Shown one piece after another: positions 42,063 to 51,544 of a stretch of 61,539 bases of DNA. Positions within the stretch are counted from its first letter, which is position 1. Every line of letters begins with the position of its first letter. The notes beneath the pieces are model-generated. The model saw only the letters and a list, made by a program, of their open reading frames with translations. It ran no database searches and was not told the origin of the DNA. This stretch comes from Lachnospiraceae bacterium (GTDB lineage Bacteria > Bacillota > Clostridia > Lachnospirales > Lachnospiraceae): the NCBI GenBank assembly GCA_024682375.1, contig JAIKZI010000056.1, forward strand, positions 1 to 61,539, given 5' to 3'. The position numbers were made by a program, and so were the translations under genes.

Positions 42063-44327
42063 ATGAGTAGAAATATCGATGAACTTATAAGAAATATGAC
42101 TTTGGAAGAGAAGGCTTCTTTGTGTTCAGGAGCTGATCTATGGCATACAAAGAAGGTAGACAGATTAGAAATCCCTGATATCAAGCTTTCTGATGGCCCT
42201 CACGGAATGAGAACACAGGATGATAAGAGTGATAACCTCGGAATTAATGAGAGCTTGGAGGCTGTATGTTTTCCGCCAGCTGCTCTTTCTGCATGTTCTT
42301 TTGATAGAGAATTAATCAGAGAAGAGGGAAAGGCAATCGGAAAAGAAGCTATGGCTTTTCATGTATCCACAGTTTTAGGACCGGCAGTAAATATGAAAAG
42401 ATCCCCTCTTTGTGGTAGAAATTTTGAGTATTACTCAGAAGATCCATATCTGGCAGGTGAGATTGCAAGTGCTTTTGTAGAAGGCGTTCAGAGCGAAGGC
42501 GTAGGAACCAGCGTAAAGCATTTTGCAGCAAATAATCAGGAGACATATAGAATGTCAAATGATTCTATTATCGATGAGAGAACTCTTCGTGAGATTTATT
42601 TATCTGCTTTTGAGAAAACTGTAAAGCAGGCAAAACCGACAACACTTATGTGTTCATACAACAGAATAAATGGCGTGTATGCAAGTGAAAATAGATGGCT
42701 TTTAAACGATGTGCTCAGAGAAGAGTGGGGATTTGATGGACTTGTTATGTCCGATTGGAATGCAGTAAATGATAGACCACTTGGAGTACATGCAGGATTA
42801 GACCTTGAAATGCCTTCATCAAATGGAGTGAATGATAGAGAAATCGTAGAGGCTGTGGAGAGCGGAAAACTCGATGAAAAAGACCTCGACAAGACTGTAA
42901 AGAGAATTCTTACGGCAATTTATAGATATCAGGATAATAAAAGAGATGTCGAATTGGATTTGGATTCTGACCATGAATTATCACGTAAAATTGCAGAGTC
43001 TTCTATGGTTCTACTTAAAAACGAGGATAATATTTTACCTCTTTCTCCTCGGGAAAAAATTCTTTTCGTTGGAGAATTCTTTGAGAAACCAAGATTCCAG
43101 GGTGGCGGAAGTTCACATATCAATAGTCATCTGATTGTAAGTGCTGAGGATGCTATGGAAGGAAAAGAGCTTTCTTATTATTATTCAAAAGGATTTTCTT
43201 CAAAGAGGGATGAACTAGATGAAGAAAGTTTTGAAATGATTCTATCTGTGGCTGAAAATATGGACAAGGTTGTTGTTTTTGCTGGATTGCCAGAGAGCTT
43301 CGAATCTGAAGGATATGACAGAGATCATATGAGACTTCCTGACTCACAGAACGATATGATAGATGCACTTTTATCCGCAAATGAAAATGTAGTTGTTGTC
43401 CTTTCTAATGGCTCTCCTGTAGAGATGCCATGGAATGACGAGGTAAAGGGCGTTCTTGAAGGATATTTAGGAGGAGAAGCTAGTGGAGAGGCTGTTATAA
43501 AGATTCTATATGGAGAGATAAATCCATCTGGGAAACTTGCTGAGACCTTCCCAATGTATCTAGAAGATAACCCATCATATCTAAACTTCGGAGAGAGAAA
43601 AGAGACACATTACAATGAAGGTGTCTTTATTGGATATAGATATTATGATAAGAAGAAAATGAATGTACTCTATCCGTTTGGACATGGCCTTTCCTATACA
43701 AAATTTGTGTATAGTAATTTAAATATTGAAAAGTCTGCTAAAAATGATAGAGATGTTTTATATACAATAAGCTTTGATGTTACAAATAGTGGCTATGTAG
43801 AAGGAAGTGAAGTAGCACAGGTTTATGTGGGCGATAATACAGGTGCAGCTGTAAGACCAGAGAAGGAATTAAAAGGTTTTGAAAAAATCACTCTAAAGCC
43901 ACAGGAAACTAAGAAGGTTACAATTGAATTGTTTGAAAGAGATTTCGAGTGGTATAACACAGAGATTCATGATTGGTATGCAAAAGATGGTTCATATACA
44001 ATTTATGTAGGATCTTCTTCAAGAGATATAAGATTAGAAGGTGAGATTGAACTTGAACTTAAAAAGGAACTTCCTTTTGTCGTGGATTTTAATACTACGA
44101 TTGGTGAACTTCGTATGCATGAAGATAAATTTAAAAAGGCTAAGAAATTAGTAGAAGCTGTTGAAAAAGTATATGGATTTGCATCTGATGAAGAGGATGA
44201 TGAAAAGAATAATAAAGGTATGTTAAATGCTATGATTACTGTTACACCTCTTAGAAATATCTACATGTTTGGAATTATGGAAAAGGATGCGGTTTCCAAA
44301 GAAATTGAAATTCTTAATGAAAATTAG
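42063..44327 (+). CDS. GH3-family beta-glucosidase, cytoplasmic
   Basis: 754 residues, no signal peptide, so it acts on imported oligosaccharides. The N-terminal TIM barrel has SDGPHGMR, TVLGPAVNMKRSPLCGRNFE, KHFAANNQET and the nucleophile segment DGLVMSDWNAVN (Asp231). The alpha/beta sandwich carries EFFEKPRFQGGGSSHINS, and a C-terminal fibronectin-III-like domain (DVTNSGYVEGSEVAQVYVG, residues about 577-650) follows, then a short tail. It would cleave glucose from longer cellodextrins or other beta-glucosides, complementing the cellobiose phosphorylase. ATG 42063 follows AGGAGG. Confidence 0.94.
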   Translation: MSRNIDELIRNMTLEEKASLCSGADLWHTKKVDRLEIPDIKLSDGPHGMRTQDDKSDNLGINESLEAVCFPPAALSACSFDRELIREEGKAIGKEAMAFHVSTVLGPAVNMKRSPLCGRNFEYYSEDPYLAGEIASAFVEGVQSEGVGTSVKHFAANNQETYRMSNDSIIDERTLREIYLSAFEKTVKQAKPTTLMCSYNRINGVYASENRWLLNDVLREEWGFDGLVMSDWNAVNDRPLGVHAGLDLEMPSSNGVNDREIVEAVESGKLDEKDLDKTVKRILTAIYRYQDNKRDVELDLDSDHELSRKIAESSMVLLKNEDNILPLSPREKILFVGEFFEKPRFQGGGSSHINSHLIVSAEDAMEGKELSYYYSKGFSSKRDELDEESFEMILSVAENMDKVVVFAGLPESFESEGYDRDHMRLPDSQNDMIDALLSANENVVVVLSNGSPVEMPWNDEVKGVLEGYLGGEASGEAVIKILYGEINPSGKLAETFPMYLEDNPSYLNFGERKETHYNEGVFIGYRYYDKKKMNVLYPFGHGLSYTKFVYSNLNIEKSAKNDRDVLYTISFDVTNSGYVEGSEVAQVYVGDNTGAAVRPEKELKGFEKITLKPQETKKVTIELFERDFEWYNTEIHDWYAKDGSYTIYVGSSSRDIRLEGEIELELKKELPFVVDFNTTIGELRMHEDKFKKAKKLVEAVEKVYGFASDEEDDEKNNKGMLNAMITVTPLRNIYMFGIMEKDAVSKEIEILNEN

Positions 44328-44378
44328 GAGTAATTTGTTATAATAGTACTCGTTGAATAAATTTTTAGGAGGATAATT

Positions 44379-45107
44379 ATGCCTAGAGTTGATTTGAAAA
44401 TCAGAGCAAAAAATGTACTTGCAACTGACCATTGGGGATATGTTGGAATTGTATTCCTTACAGGTCTACTTATTGCAGCGGGAACAGGAATAGCATCATT
44501 AATTCCTTTTGGAGGAATTCTTGCTTCATTGTTTATCACATTCCCACTTTCAGTTGGACTTATTAAAACTTTAATCTTGAAGAGAGAGACTGGAAATGGT
44601 GGTTTGGATACTGTTTTTTCTGCATACAAAGAAAACCTTACAAACGTTATGCTTGTAATGTTTATGAGAGAATTATTTGTATTCTTATGGTCACTATTAT
44701 TTGTAATTCCTGGTATTTATAAGCATTATCAGTATTATTTAGTACCATACATCCTTGCAGAAAACCCAAATATGAGCTATAAGGATGCGCTTCAGCTTTC
44801 AAGAGACCTTACAAATGGTCATAAGTTTGAAATCTTCGTTGTAGAGCTTTCATTTATCGGATGGGGAATCCTTTCATGCTTTACACTTGGAATTCTCGCA
44901 ATTGTATATGTTGGACCATATATTTCTTTGACTATGGTTGAAGTTTACATGTATTTGAAGTGGAAAATGTTCGGAGACAATGATCCTTTTAGAACAGTTG
45001 GTCAGAATCCAAACATGAATCAGGATGTAAATGTTGAGAATGCTACAGTTGAGCAGCCAGTAAATGACCAGCCTACAGTAGATGATAATACATTTGAACA
45101 GAAATAA
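44379..45107 (+). CDS. DUF975-family membrane protein
   Basis: 242 residues. The N-terminal KIRAKNVLATDHWGYVGI and the central YYLVPYILAENPNMSYKDAL with a downstream SRDLTNGHKFEIFVVELSFI are the DUF975 pattern; five to six transmembrane helices are visible. The C-terminal ~35 residues are polar and rich in Asn, Gln and Val. The function of the family is unknown. It lies 51 bp after the GH3 gene with AGGAGG before its ATG and may have its own transcript. Confidence 0.88.
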   Translation: MPRVDLKIRAKNVLATDHWGYVGIVFLTGLLIAAGTGIASLIPFGGILASLFITFPLSVGLIKTLILKRETGNGGLDTVFSAYKENLTNVMLVMFMRELFVFLWSLLFVIPGIYKHYQYYLVPYILAENPNMSYKDALQLSRDLTNGHKFEIFVVELSFIGWGILSCFTLGILAIVYVGPYISLTMVEVYMYLKWKMFGDNDPFRTVGQNPNMNQDVNVENATVEQPVNDQPTVDDNTFEQK

Positions 45108-45122
45108 TATAAAATGAAATTT

Positions 45123-45160
45123 AAAAAGTCCTAAGCCTTACATTGGCTTAGGACTTTTTT
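45123..45160. terminator. Bidirectional terminator between DUF975 and MATE genes
   Basis: AAAAAGTCCTAAGCC (45123-45137), a seven-base loop, GGCTTAGGACTTTTTT (45145-45160). T tracts are present in both directions. It overlaps the last codons of the MATE gene. Confidence 0.9.
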
Positions 45161-46490
45161 CTTTTATATGGATTTGTCTATACAGCATGTACGTATAGAC
45201 GATTGTACTTAGAACCCAGGTGATTGGGTAAACCCAGTGAGTTATAAGAATCGTTCTGTGGATAGAGCTTGTGATTGCGAGGATTGAAACTCGAATTACG
45301 CACCAGCAAATCAGCATAACTAGCATTGGAACTATTGTCTTTCCGAGCCCTCTAAAATATGATGCCACAATATGAGAGTAAGCAAGGAAACAAAAGAAGA
45401 ATGCACAGATTCTTGCTCTTTGAACTCCAAAGAATACGACATCCTCTGATGGATCAAAACCGGCTATAAGTTTTGGTGCGAAGATGAAAATTATTAGTCC
45501 GATTAGTTCGGCTAGGGTGATTGAGCAAATCATTCCGAACAGGAAGCCTTTTTTCACACGATCTGTTTTCTTCGCTCCATTGTTTTGACCTATAAAAGTT
45601 GTAAGTGCCATAGCAAAACTTGTGATTGGGATAAATACGAATCCCTCAATCTTTGTATATGCACCGATACCGGCGATTGCAGCTTTCTGGAAGTAGTTGA
45701 TATAGGACTGAACTACAACATTTGCAAAACCGATGATAGAATTCTGAAAAGCGGATGGAAGTCCGACTTTTAGAATCCTTATTAATATGAATTTGTGAAA
45801 ACGTATTTCTTTCGGTATCAATCTGATATCATCATTTACAGTGACAAGTTTTATGAAAGCGAGTATTGCACTGGTGAACTGTGAAATTGTAGTAGCTAAA
45901 GCTGCTGCACCTACACCGAAGTGGAATATACCGATTAAAACTATATCCAAAGTAATGTTTATAAGTGATGAACAAATTAGATAAAAAAGTGGATGCTTGC
46001 TATCTCCAGAAGCTTGAAGAATAGAGGTAAAGGTATTGTAAAGAACCATACCTGAAGCACCTGCAAAATAAATTCTAAAATAAGTGGTTGATTCTGGTAG
46101 TACATTTGCCGGAGTTCCCATAAGAAGAAGCGCTTGCGGAGCAAACACGGTTCCGATAAATGTCATTAGGATTGAAGAAACAATTCCTAGAGCAACAGCA
46201 GTGTGAACTGCCTTCTTTACATATTCGACTTTCTTTGCGCCTATATAGGTCGATATAACGACACCGGCGCCCATGGATAAACCGATAAAGAAACCGGTTA
46301 TCAAAAAAATCAAATTTCCTGCACTAGAAACCGCGGCCAGCGCAGAACTTCCGATGAAATTACCAACAATTAAAGAATCAGCAGTATTGTATAACTGCTG
46401 AAATAAATTACCGATAAAAACAGGAAATGCAAAGATAATGATTTTCTTAGGAATGGAACCTTCAGTCATCAAGTTTGCGTTTGTTGTCAT
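45138..46490 (-). CDS. MATE-family multidrug/metabolite efflux transporter
   Basis: 450 residues, twelve transmembrane helices expected. MTTNANLMTEGSIPKKIIIF at the N-terminus, FPVFIGNLFQQLYNTADSLIVGNFIG, GASGMVLYNTFTSILQASGD and FIGQNNGAKKTDRVKKG are the MATE pattern. The family exchanges Na+ or H+ for cationic drugs or metabolites; the substrate here is unknown. It is a single-gene unit on the minus strand. Confidence 0.94.
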   Translation of the reverse strand: MTTNANLMTEGSIPKKIIIFAFPVFIGNLFQQLYNTADSLIVGNFIGSSALAAVSSAGNLIFLITGFFIGLSMGAGVVISTYIGAKKVEYVKKAVHTAVALGIVSSILMTFIGTVFAPQALLLMGTPANVLPESTTYFRIYFAGASGMVLYNTFTSILQASGDSKHPLFYLICSSLINITLDIVLIGIFHFGVGAAALATTISQFTSAILAFIKLVTVNDDIRLIPKEIRFHKFILIRILKVGLPSAFQNSIIGFANVVVQSYINYFQKAAIAGIGAYTKIEGFVFIPITSFAMALTTFIGQNNGAKKTDRVKKGFLFGMICSITLAELIGLIIFIFAPKLIAGFDPSEDVVFFGVQRARICAFFFCFLAYSHIVASYFRGLGKTIVPMLVMLICWCVIRVSILAITSSIHRTILITHWVYPITWVLSTIVYTYMLYRQIHIKEKSPKPM

Positions 46491-46581
46491 GATTTTTCCC
46501 TTTTTTTCTATAAATTTTTCTATATTTAGTTTATTCTATTAAGTATAGGAAATATAAATAAAAATACAAGTGGTAAGGGAT

Positions 46582-47637
46582 ATGAATAGGGCAAATAATT
46601 TAAAAAAATCAGCTTTTCTATTACTTTCTGTTGTACTTTTGAATTCTTCTTTTGTGAGTGCGAGTGAAAGAAATGTTTCTGCGCTCAATTTAAGAGGAGA
46701 CATGCTGAATCGAAAAGAGAGTATTTCGTATTCGATGAATCGCGAAAACATAGAATATGTGACAGGCCTTTCGTCGGATGTTATTCCGTATATGGATGAG
46801 GCTTTTTCTTATCCGGATAATGATGGAACATGTGGAGATTATCTGGCTTTTTCCGTGAGAGAAGCCAGTGTGAGTGGTTCTTATAGTTCAGATGGAAAAG
46901 GTAAATTGAATTATAAGTTTACTTATATGACCACGTATGAGCAGGAGGCAGAACTAAGCGCTCTTGCAAGTTCCGTCTCTTCTCAGATTGAGGGAAAAAG
47001 TGACTTCGAGAAAGCAAAATACATTCACGATTATATTTGTGAGCATGCAAATTATGATACTTCGTATTCTAAGTTTGACGCATATAATCTTCTTTTTAAT
47101 CATAGCGCTGTATGTGAAGGTTATGCTCTCGGCTTTTATAGACTGGCAAAGGCAGCAAAACTGGATTGTCGTATTGTGACTGGAAAAGCCAGTGGTGATA
47201 GGGTTGTAAATGGCTCTATCCAGGAAGGTAATCAGAGTACCGGAGATAATCATGCCTGGAATATAGTTAAAATAGATGGACAGTGGTACAACGTCGATGT
47301 GACATGGGATGATCAGAATAAAATATCGTATGATTACTTTTTAAAGAATGAGGCTGATTTTTCCCCGGAAGGTGCTACGCATGAGAGAAATGCGAAATAT
47401 GCTGATATAAATGTGGCGCAGGTTTCTGTTGATATGAATAATCCGCCATCTGGTTCTACTCCTTATGAGAATCAGGAAATTACAGATCAGACTTCTGAGA
47501 ATGAAGCGGCAAATAGCGCTGATAAAAGTAAAATAGAAAACAAGGATAAGAGTAGTAATATCTTTGAAACTATAGGTAAGACAATTGCAAAAGTTGTAAA
47601 CTCTGTAATTGAATTCATTAACTCTATTTTCAACTAG
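46582..47637 (+). CDS. Secreted transglutaminase-like (cysteine protease fold) protein
   Basis: 351 residues from ATG 46582 (AAGGG just upstream; GTG 46570 in frame has no ribosome binding site). A signal peptide is clear: basic NNLKK, hydrophobic SAFLLLSVVLLNSSF and a VSA-S cleavage region near residue 27. The transglutaminase-like core has the catalytic triad: Cys in SAVCEGYALGFYRLAKAA, His in NHAWNIVKIDGQWYNV and Asp in VDVTWDDQ. The C-terminal ~70 residues are Asn/Ser/Lys-rich and end in an amphipathic helix (IAKVVNSVIEFINSIFN). Such proteins may be peptidases or peptidoglycan-peptide modifying enzymes; the substrate is unknown. Confidence 0.87.
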   Translation: MNRANNLKKSAFLLLSVVLLNSSFVSASERNVSALNLRGDMLNRKESISYSMNRENIEYVTGLSSDVIPYMDEAFSYPDNDGTCGDYLAFSVREASVSGSYSSDGKGKLNYKFTYMTTYEQEAELSALASSVSSQIEGKSDFEKAKYIHDYICEHANYDTSYSKFDAYNLLFNHSAVCEGYALGFYRLAKAAKLDCRIVTGKASGDRVVNGSIQEGNQSTGDNHAWNIVKIDGQWYNVDVTWDDQNKISYDYFLKNEADFSPEGATHERNAKYADINVAQVSVDMNNPPSGSTPYENQEITDQTSENEAANSADKSKIENKDKSSNIFETIGKTIAKVVNSVIEFINSIFN

Positions 47638-47732
47638 TTGAATAAAATTCAATTAAAAAGTGAAAATTAGTATACATTATGGCGATATAAGTGTTATAAT
47701 CCTTAAATACTAATTTGGGAAAAGGAGAAAAT

Positions 47733-49088
47733 ATGAAAGAGAGAAGCGTATTTACTAGTAAGCTAGGCTTTGTACTTGCAGCAGCAGGTTCAGCAGTTGG
47801 TCTAGGAAACATTTGGCGATTTCCATATTTGGCAGCACAGTATGGCGGTGGAAGTTTTCTTCTTGTCTACATTATTTTGGCTGTAACCTTTGGATTTACA
47901 CTTATGATTGCCGAGATTGGACTTGGTCGTAAAACGAAACAGAGTGCAATCGGAGCTTATAAGAAGCTCAACAAAAAATATGGATTTGAGGGAGTGCTTA
48001 CAGCTGCAGTTCCAATTATTATCTTTCCATACTATGCAGTTATCACTGGTTGGGTTTTGAAATACACAGTGGCTTTTATCATGGGAGATAATATCGCTGC
48101 TTCAAAAGATGGCTATTTTGGAGCTTTTATCACAGAGACTTGGGAACCACTTTTTTGGTTTATGTTCTGTATGGTATTAGTTCTCTTAGTTATAACAGCC
48201 GGCGTTGTAAAGGGAATTGAGAAAATCAGTAAAATTCTGATGCCGGTTTTGGTTTTACTTATGATTCTGGTTGCAGTGTTTGTATGTACTGCTCCTGGAG
48301 CTATGAGTGGTGTTAAGTATTATTTAGTTCCTAATTTTGAACATTTTTCTGCAAAAACTTTGCTTGCGGCTGTAGGACAGTTGTTCTATTCATTGTCGCT
48401 TGCTATGGGAATTATGATTACTTACGGTTCATACATGAAGGATGAGGATTCATTGGAAGGATCTGTTCGTCAGATTGAATTCTTCGATACTCTAATCGCG
48501 GTACTTGCAGGTCTTATGATTATCCCATCTGTATTCGCTTTCTCAGGTGGAGATGAAGCAGTCCTTTCAAGTGGACCATCACTTATGTTTGTAACACTTC
48601 CAAAAGCGTTCGCTAGTATGCACGGTGGAAGATGGATTGGAATCGCATTCTTTGTAATGGTATTTTTAGCAGCTATGACATCTGCTATTTCACTTATGGA
48701 AGCTGTAACTTCAATCTTTATGGATAAATTCCATATTTCAAGACTTAGAGCGGCCGGAATCACAGGAGCCTATTCAGTAGTGCTTGGTGGAATCGCATCT
48801 TTGGGATATGGACCTCTGGCTAACTTCAAAGTACTTGGAATGCAGGCCTTAGATCTTATGGATTTTGTAAGTAATAGCGTGCTAATGCCGGTGGTTGCAA
48901 TTGTTACCTGCTTCTTCGTAGGATATGTAATTAAACCAGAAGCTATCATAGAAGAAGTTGAAAAGAATGGTGAAACCTTTAAAGGTAAGAAGATGTTTGT
49001 ATTTATAATTAAATACGTTGCACCTTGGTTTATTTTAGCGGTATTTATTAGCTCAGTAGCCCAGGCTCTTGGCTTCTTTAAACTGTAG
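47733..49088 (+). CDS. Sodium-dependent transporter, NSS/SNF family
   Basis: 451 residues from ATG 47733 (AAAGGAG upstream). KLGFVLAAAGSAVGLGNIWRFPYLAAQYGG near the N-terminus is the hallmark of LeuT-like transporters; FFYSLSLAMGIMITYGSYM-type sequence in the middle matches the bacterial Tyr/Trp-transporter subgroup. About eleven helices are visible. It takes up an amino acid together with Na+; which one cannot be told. Confidence 0.94.
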   Translation: MKERSVFTSKLGFVLAAAGSAVGLGNIWRFPYLAAQYGGGSFLLVYIILAVTFGFTLMIAEIGLGRKTKQSAIGAYKKLNKKYGFEGVLTAAVPIIIFPYYAVITGWVLKYTVAFIMGDNIAASKDGYFGAFITETWEPLFWFMFCMVLVLLVITAGVVKGIEKISKILMPVLVLLMILVAVFVCTAPGAMSGVKYYLVPNFEHFSAKTLLAAVGQLFYSLSLAMGIMITYGSYMKDEDSLEGSVRQIEFFDTLIAVLAGLMIIPSVFAFSGGDEAVLSSGPSLMFVTLPKAFASMHGGRWIGIAFFVMVFLAAMTSAISLMEAVTSIFMDKFHISRLRAAGITGAYSVVLGGIASLGYGPLANFKVLGMQALDLMDFVSNSVLMPVVAIVTCFFVGYVIKPEAIIEEVEKNGETFKGKKMFVFIIKYVAPWFILAVFISSVAQALGFFKL

Positions 49089-49115
49089 GAGATCAAATTA
49101 AAAAGTGATAGAATA

Positions 49116-49150
49116 GTCATCGGATATTTCGATATCCGGTGACTTTTTTT
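49116..49150 (+). terminator. Terminator after the NSS transporter gene
   Basis: GTCATCGGATAT (49116-49127), loop TTCG, ATATCCGGTGAC (49132-49143), then seven T. It lies 21 bp before the next start codon. Confidence 0.88.
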
Positions 49151-49170
49151 ACGGAAAAAATGGTGAATAT

Positions 49171-49980
49171 ATGAAAATAAAAGTAAATGATGATTTAGAT
49201 ATAAAAAAGATTGCATACAGCGGACAGTGCTTTCGGTGGAAAGATTTAGGAGATGGAAGATTTTTGATTCCGGCTTTTGGAAAGTATGTAATTGCTTCTA
49301 TGGATGGTTCTGACTTAAATCTTGAGAATTGTGAAGAAGAGGACGTAAAACTTTGGAGACGTTATTTCGATTTAGATAGATCTTATACTAAGATTCGAAA
49401 TCTTATCGATAAAGATGATGAGTTTCTCTATAATGCCGGCATAAGTGGAAAAGGGGTGCGAATCCTTAGACAGGATCCTTTTGAAACTTTAATAAGTTTT
49501 ATTATTTCTCAGAGAAAGAGTATTCCGGCTATTAGGACTTCAGTGGAAAAAATATGTAGAGCTTTTGGAAAGAAGCTAGGTGAAGTTGAAGGGGAAGATG
49601 TATATTCGTTTCCTACAGTGATGGATTTATACAATGCTAATATAGAAGAACTTGATAAGTGTTCCTTGGGATATAGAACTCCTTATATTTTAAAGGCAGT
49701 AAGAACACTTGGGGATAACCCGGAATTACTTTTAAAAATGGAAAATATGGATGATGAAAAGTTAAAGGAAACCTTGCTTTCTTTTTATGGAGTAGGCGTA
49801 AAAGTAGCTTCATGTACTATGCTGTTTGGATTCGGAAGATTGGATACGTTTCCGATAGATGTTTGGATTAAAAGGGCATTGGAGACAAATTATAAAAATG
49901 GATTCCCTTTTGAAAAATACAGGCCATATAACGGAGTAATGCAGCAGTTTATATTTGAATACTTCAGAATAAGACAATAA
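49171..49980 (+). CDS. OGG1-type DNA glycosylase (8-oxoguanine / AlkA family)
   Basis: Removes oxidised or alkylated bases from DNA. 269 residues. N-terminal domain with SGQCFRWKDLGDGRFLI; then DPFETLISFIISQRKSIPAIR, the OGG-type QxxS region; helix-hairpin-helix LLSFYGVGVKVASCTMLFGFG with the Schiff-base Lys near residue 211; and the catalytic Asp in DTFPIDVWIK near residue 231. The Lys indicates a bifunctional glycosylase/lyase like OGG1 rather than AlkA. It appears monocistronic. Confidence 0.9.
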   Translation: MKIKVNDDLDIKKIAYSGQCFRWKDLGDGRFLIPAFGKYVIASMDGSDLNLENCEEEDVKLWRRYFDLDRSYTKIRNLIDKDDEFLYNAGISGKGVRILRQDPFETLISFIISQRKSIPAIRTSVEKICRAFGKKLGEVEGEDVYSFPTVMDLYNANIEELDKCSLGYRTPYILKAVRTLGDNPELLLKMENMDDEKLKETLLSFYGVGVKVASCTMLFGFGRLDTFPIDVWIKRALETNYKNGFPFEKYRPYNGVMQQFIFEYFRIRQ

Positions 49981-50039
49981 AAAAATGCACAAAAAAACTT
50001 TTGTAAATTTTCATAAAGTGCTGAAAATGTTAAAAAAGA

Positions 50040-50068
50040 TTGAAATTAGTACCAGAACGTGATAATTT
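50040..50068 (+). promoter_or_regulatory. Promoter of the second sugar ABC operon
   Basis: TTGAAA (50040-50045), 17 bp, TAATTT (50063-50068). The -10 box is weak; position just before two LacI-type operators supports it. Confidence 0.55.
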
Positions 50069-50082
50069 CTTCATAGAGTTTA

Positions 50083-50125
50083 GGAAACGTTTCCAAAAGA
50101 CGCGACATAAAATGGAATGTTTCCA
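50083..50125. promoter_or_regulatory. LacI-type operators of the second sugar operon
   Basis: GGAAACGTTTCC (50083-50094) is a perfect 12-bp palindrome with the CG centre of LacI-family sites. A second, imperfect copy TGGAATGTTTCCA lies at 50113-50125. Both are between the promoter and the start codon at 50161. The LacI gene at the operon end (53271) is the likely binder; a global CcpA-like protein is an alternative. Confidence 0.7.
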
Positions 50126-50160
50126 GGGGTGATACTTTTTTTCTTAAAGGAGGAAAAATA

Positions 50161-51453
50161 ATGAAGAAGAAACAGGTCATGAGTTTGTTATTGACAGGCG
50201 CTATGGCAGCAACGATGTTTGCTGGTTGTGGTACTAAGAAGGAAAGTGCTAAATCAAAAGGTCCTTCAGTTTATTATCTAAACTTCAAACCAGAAGCTGA
50301 TAAGGAATGGAAGAAACTAGCAAAAGAATATGAAAAGGAAACAGGAGTTCCTGTTACTGTAAAGACAGCAGCTTCAGGTGAGTATGAAACAACACTTAAG
50401 TCTGAAATGGCTAAGTCTGAAGCACCTACACTTTTCCAGGTAAATGGACCTGTAGGTTTAAACAGCTGGAAAGATTATTGCTATGATCTTAAGGATTCAG
50501 AAATCCATAAGCATTTAACAAGTGATTCATTTGAATTAAAAGAAGGAAACAAGGTTAGCGGTATTGCATATGTAATCGAGTCATACGGAATTATCGTAAA
50601 CAAGACTTTACTTGCTAAGGCAGGTTATAAGGTTGAAGATATCAACAGTTTCGATTCATTGAAGAAGATTGCAGACGATATTCAGTCTAGAAAAGATGAA
50701 CTTGGAGTTAAGGGCGCATTTACATCAGCTGGTATGGATGGTTCATCTGATTGGAGATTCAAGACACATCTGGCTAACCTTCCAATCTATTATGAATATA
50801 AGGATGACAATAAGACAGATGCAAAGAAGATCAAAGGAAAATATTTAGACAACTATAAGAAGGTATTTGACCTTTATATCACTGATTCAACATGTGATCC
50901 TGCAGATCTTTCTACAAAGACAGGTGATGATTCAGAGGGAGAATTCCTAAAGAATGAGGCTGTCTTCTATCAGAATGGTTCTTGGGAATATTCAAATCTT
51001 TCAAAGAAGTTTAATGATGATGAACTTCAGATGATTCCTATTTACTTCGGAGTAGATGATGAAAATGAAGGACTTGCAACTGGTACAGAGAACTACTGGT
51101 GTGTAAATAAGAATTCTTCTAAGGAAGATATCAAGGCAACACTTGATTTCATGAATTGGTGCGTAACATCTGACAAGGGTACTAAGGCTATGTCAGAGAA
51201 GATGGGATTCACAATTCCATTTGATACAGCAGAAGAATCACCAAATGTATTTGTAAAGCAGGATGCACAGTATACAGAAAGTGGAAAAACTCCTGTATCA
51301 TGGAACTTTACAACAATGCCTTCAGAAGAATGGAAGAATACACTTGGTTCAGCACTTACAGCTTACGCTGCAAAGACAGGCAAGTGGGATGAAGTAAAGG
51401 AAGCATTTGTTGATAATTGGGCAACAGAGAAAAAGCTCGCCAGTGCTAAATAA
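50161..51453 (+). CDS. Sugar-binding lipoprotein of a second carbohydrate ABC importer
   Basis: 430 residues. Lipoprotein signal with the lipid Cys at residue 23 (MFAGC). The mature protein is a family-1 solute-binding protein: SVYYLNFKPEADKEWKKLAK, TLFQVNGPVGLNSWKDYCYD, VIESYGIIVNKTLL and a FYQNGSWEYSNL ligand-side segment. The ligand is unknown: no glycoside hydrolase is in this operon. A terminator-like hairpin follows the gene. AAAGGAGG precedes the ATG. Confidence 0.92.
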   Translation: MKKKQVMSLLLTGAMAATMFAGCGTKKESAKSKGPSVYYLNFKPEADKEWKKLAKEYEKETGVPVTVKTAASGEYETTLKSEMAKSEAPTLFQVNGPVGLNSWKDYCYDLKDSEIHKHLTSDSFELKEGNKVSGIAYVIESYGIIVNKTLLAKAGYKVEDINSFDSLKKIADDIQSRKDELGVKGAFTSAGMDGSSDWRFKTHLANLPIYYEYKDDNKTDAKKIKGKYLDNYKKVFDLYITDSTCDPADLSTKTGDDSEGEFLKNEAVFYQNGSWEYSNLSKKFNDDELQMIPIYFGVDDENEGLATGTENYWCVNKNSSKEDIKATLDFMNWCVTSDKGTKAMSEKMGFTIPFDTAEESPNVFVKQDAQYTESGKTPVSWNFTTMPSEEWKNTLGSALTAYAAKTGKWDEVKEAFVDNWATEKKLASAK

Positions 51454-51470
51454 TTAATTTTGGTAATTTA

Positions 51471-51506
51471 GGGAGAGGTGTAAGAAGAATTGCCTCTCCC
51501 TTTTTT
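51471..51506 (+). terminator. Intercistronic terminator after the second sugar-binding protein gene
   Basis: GGGAGAGG (51471-51478) pairs with CCTCTCCC (51493-51500), followed by six T. It stands between the binding-protein and permease genes and probably gives partial termination. Confidence 0.8.
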
Positions 51507-51544
51507 CTACTTACGAGAGTAAAGAGCAGGGCAGGAGATGTAAA

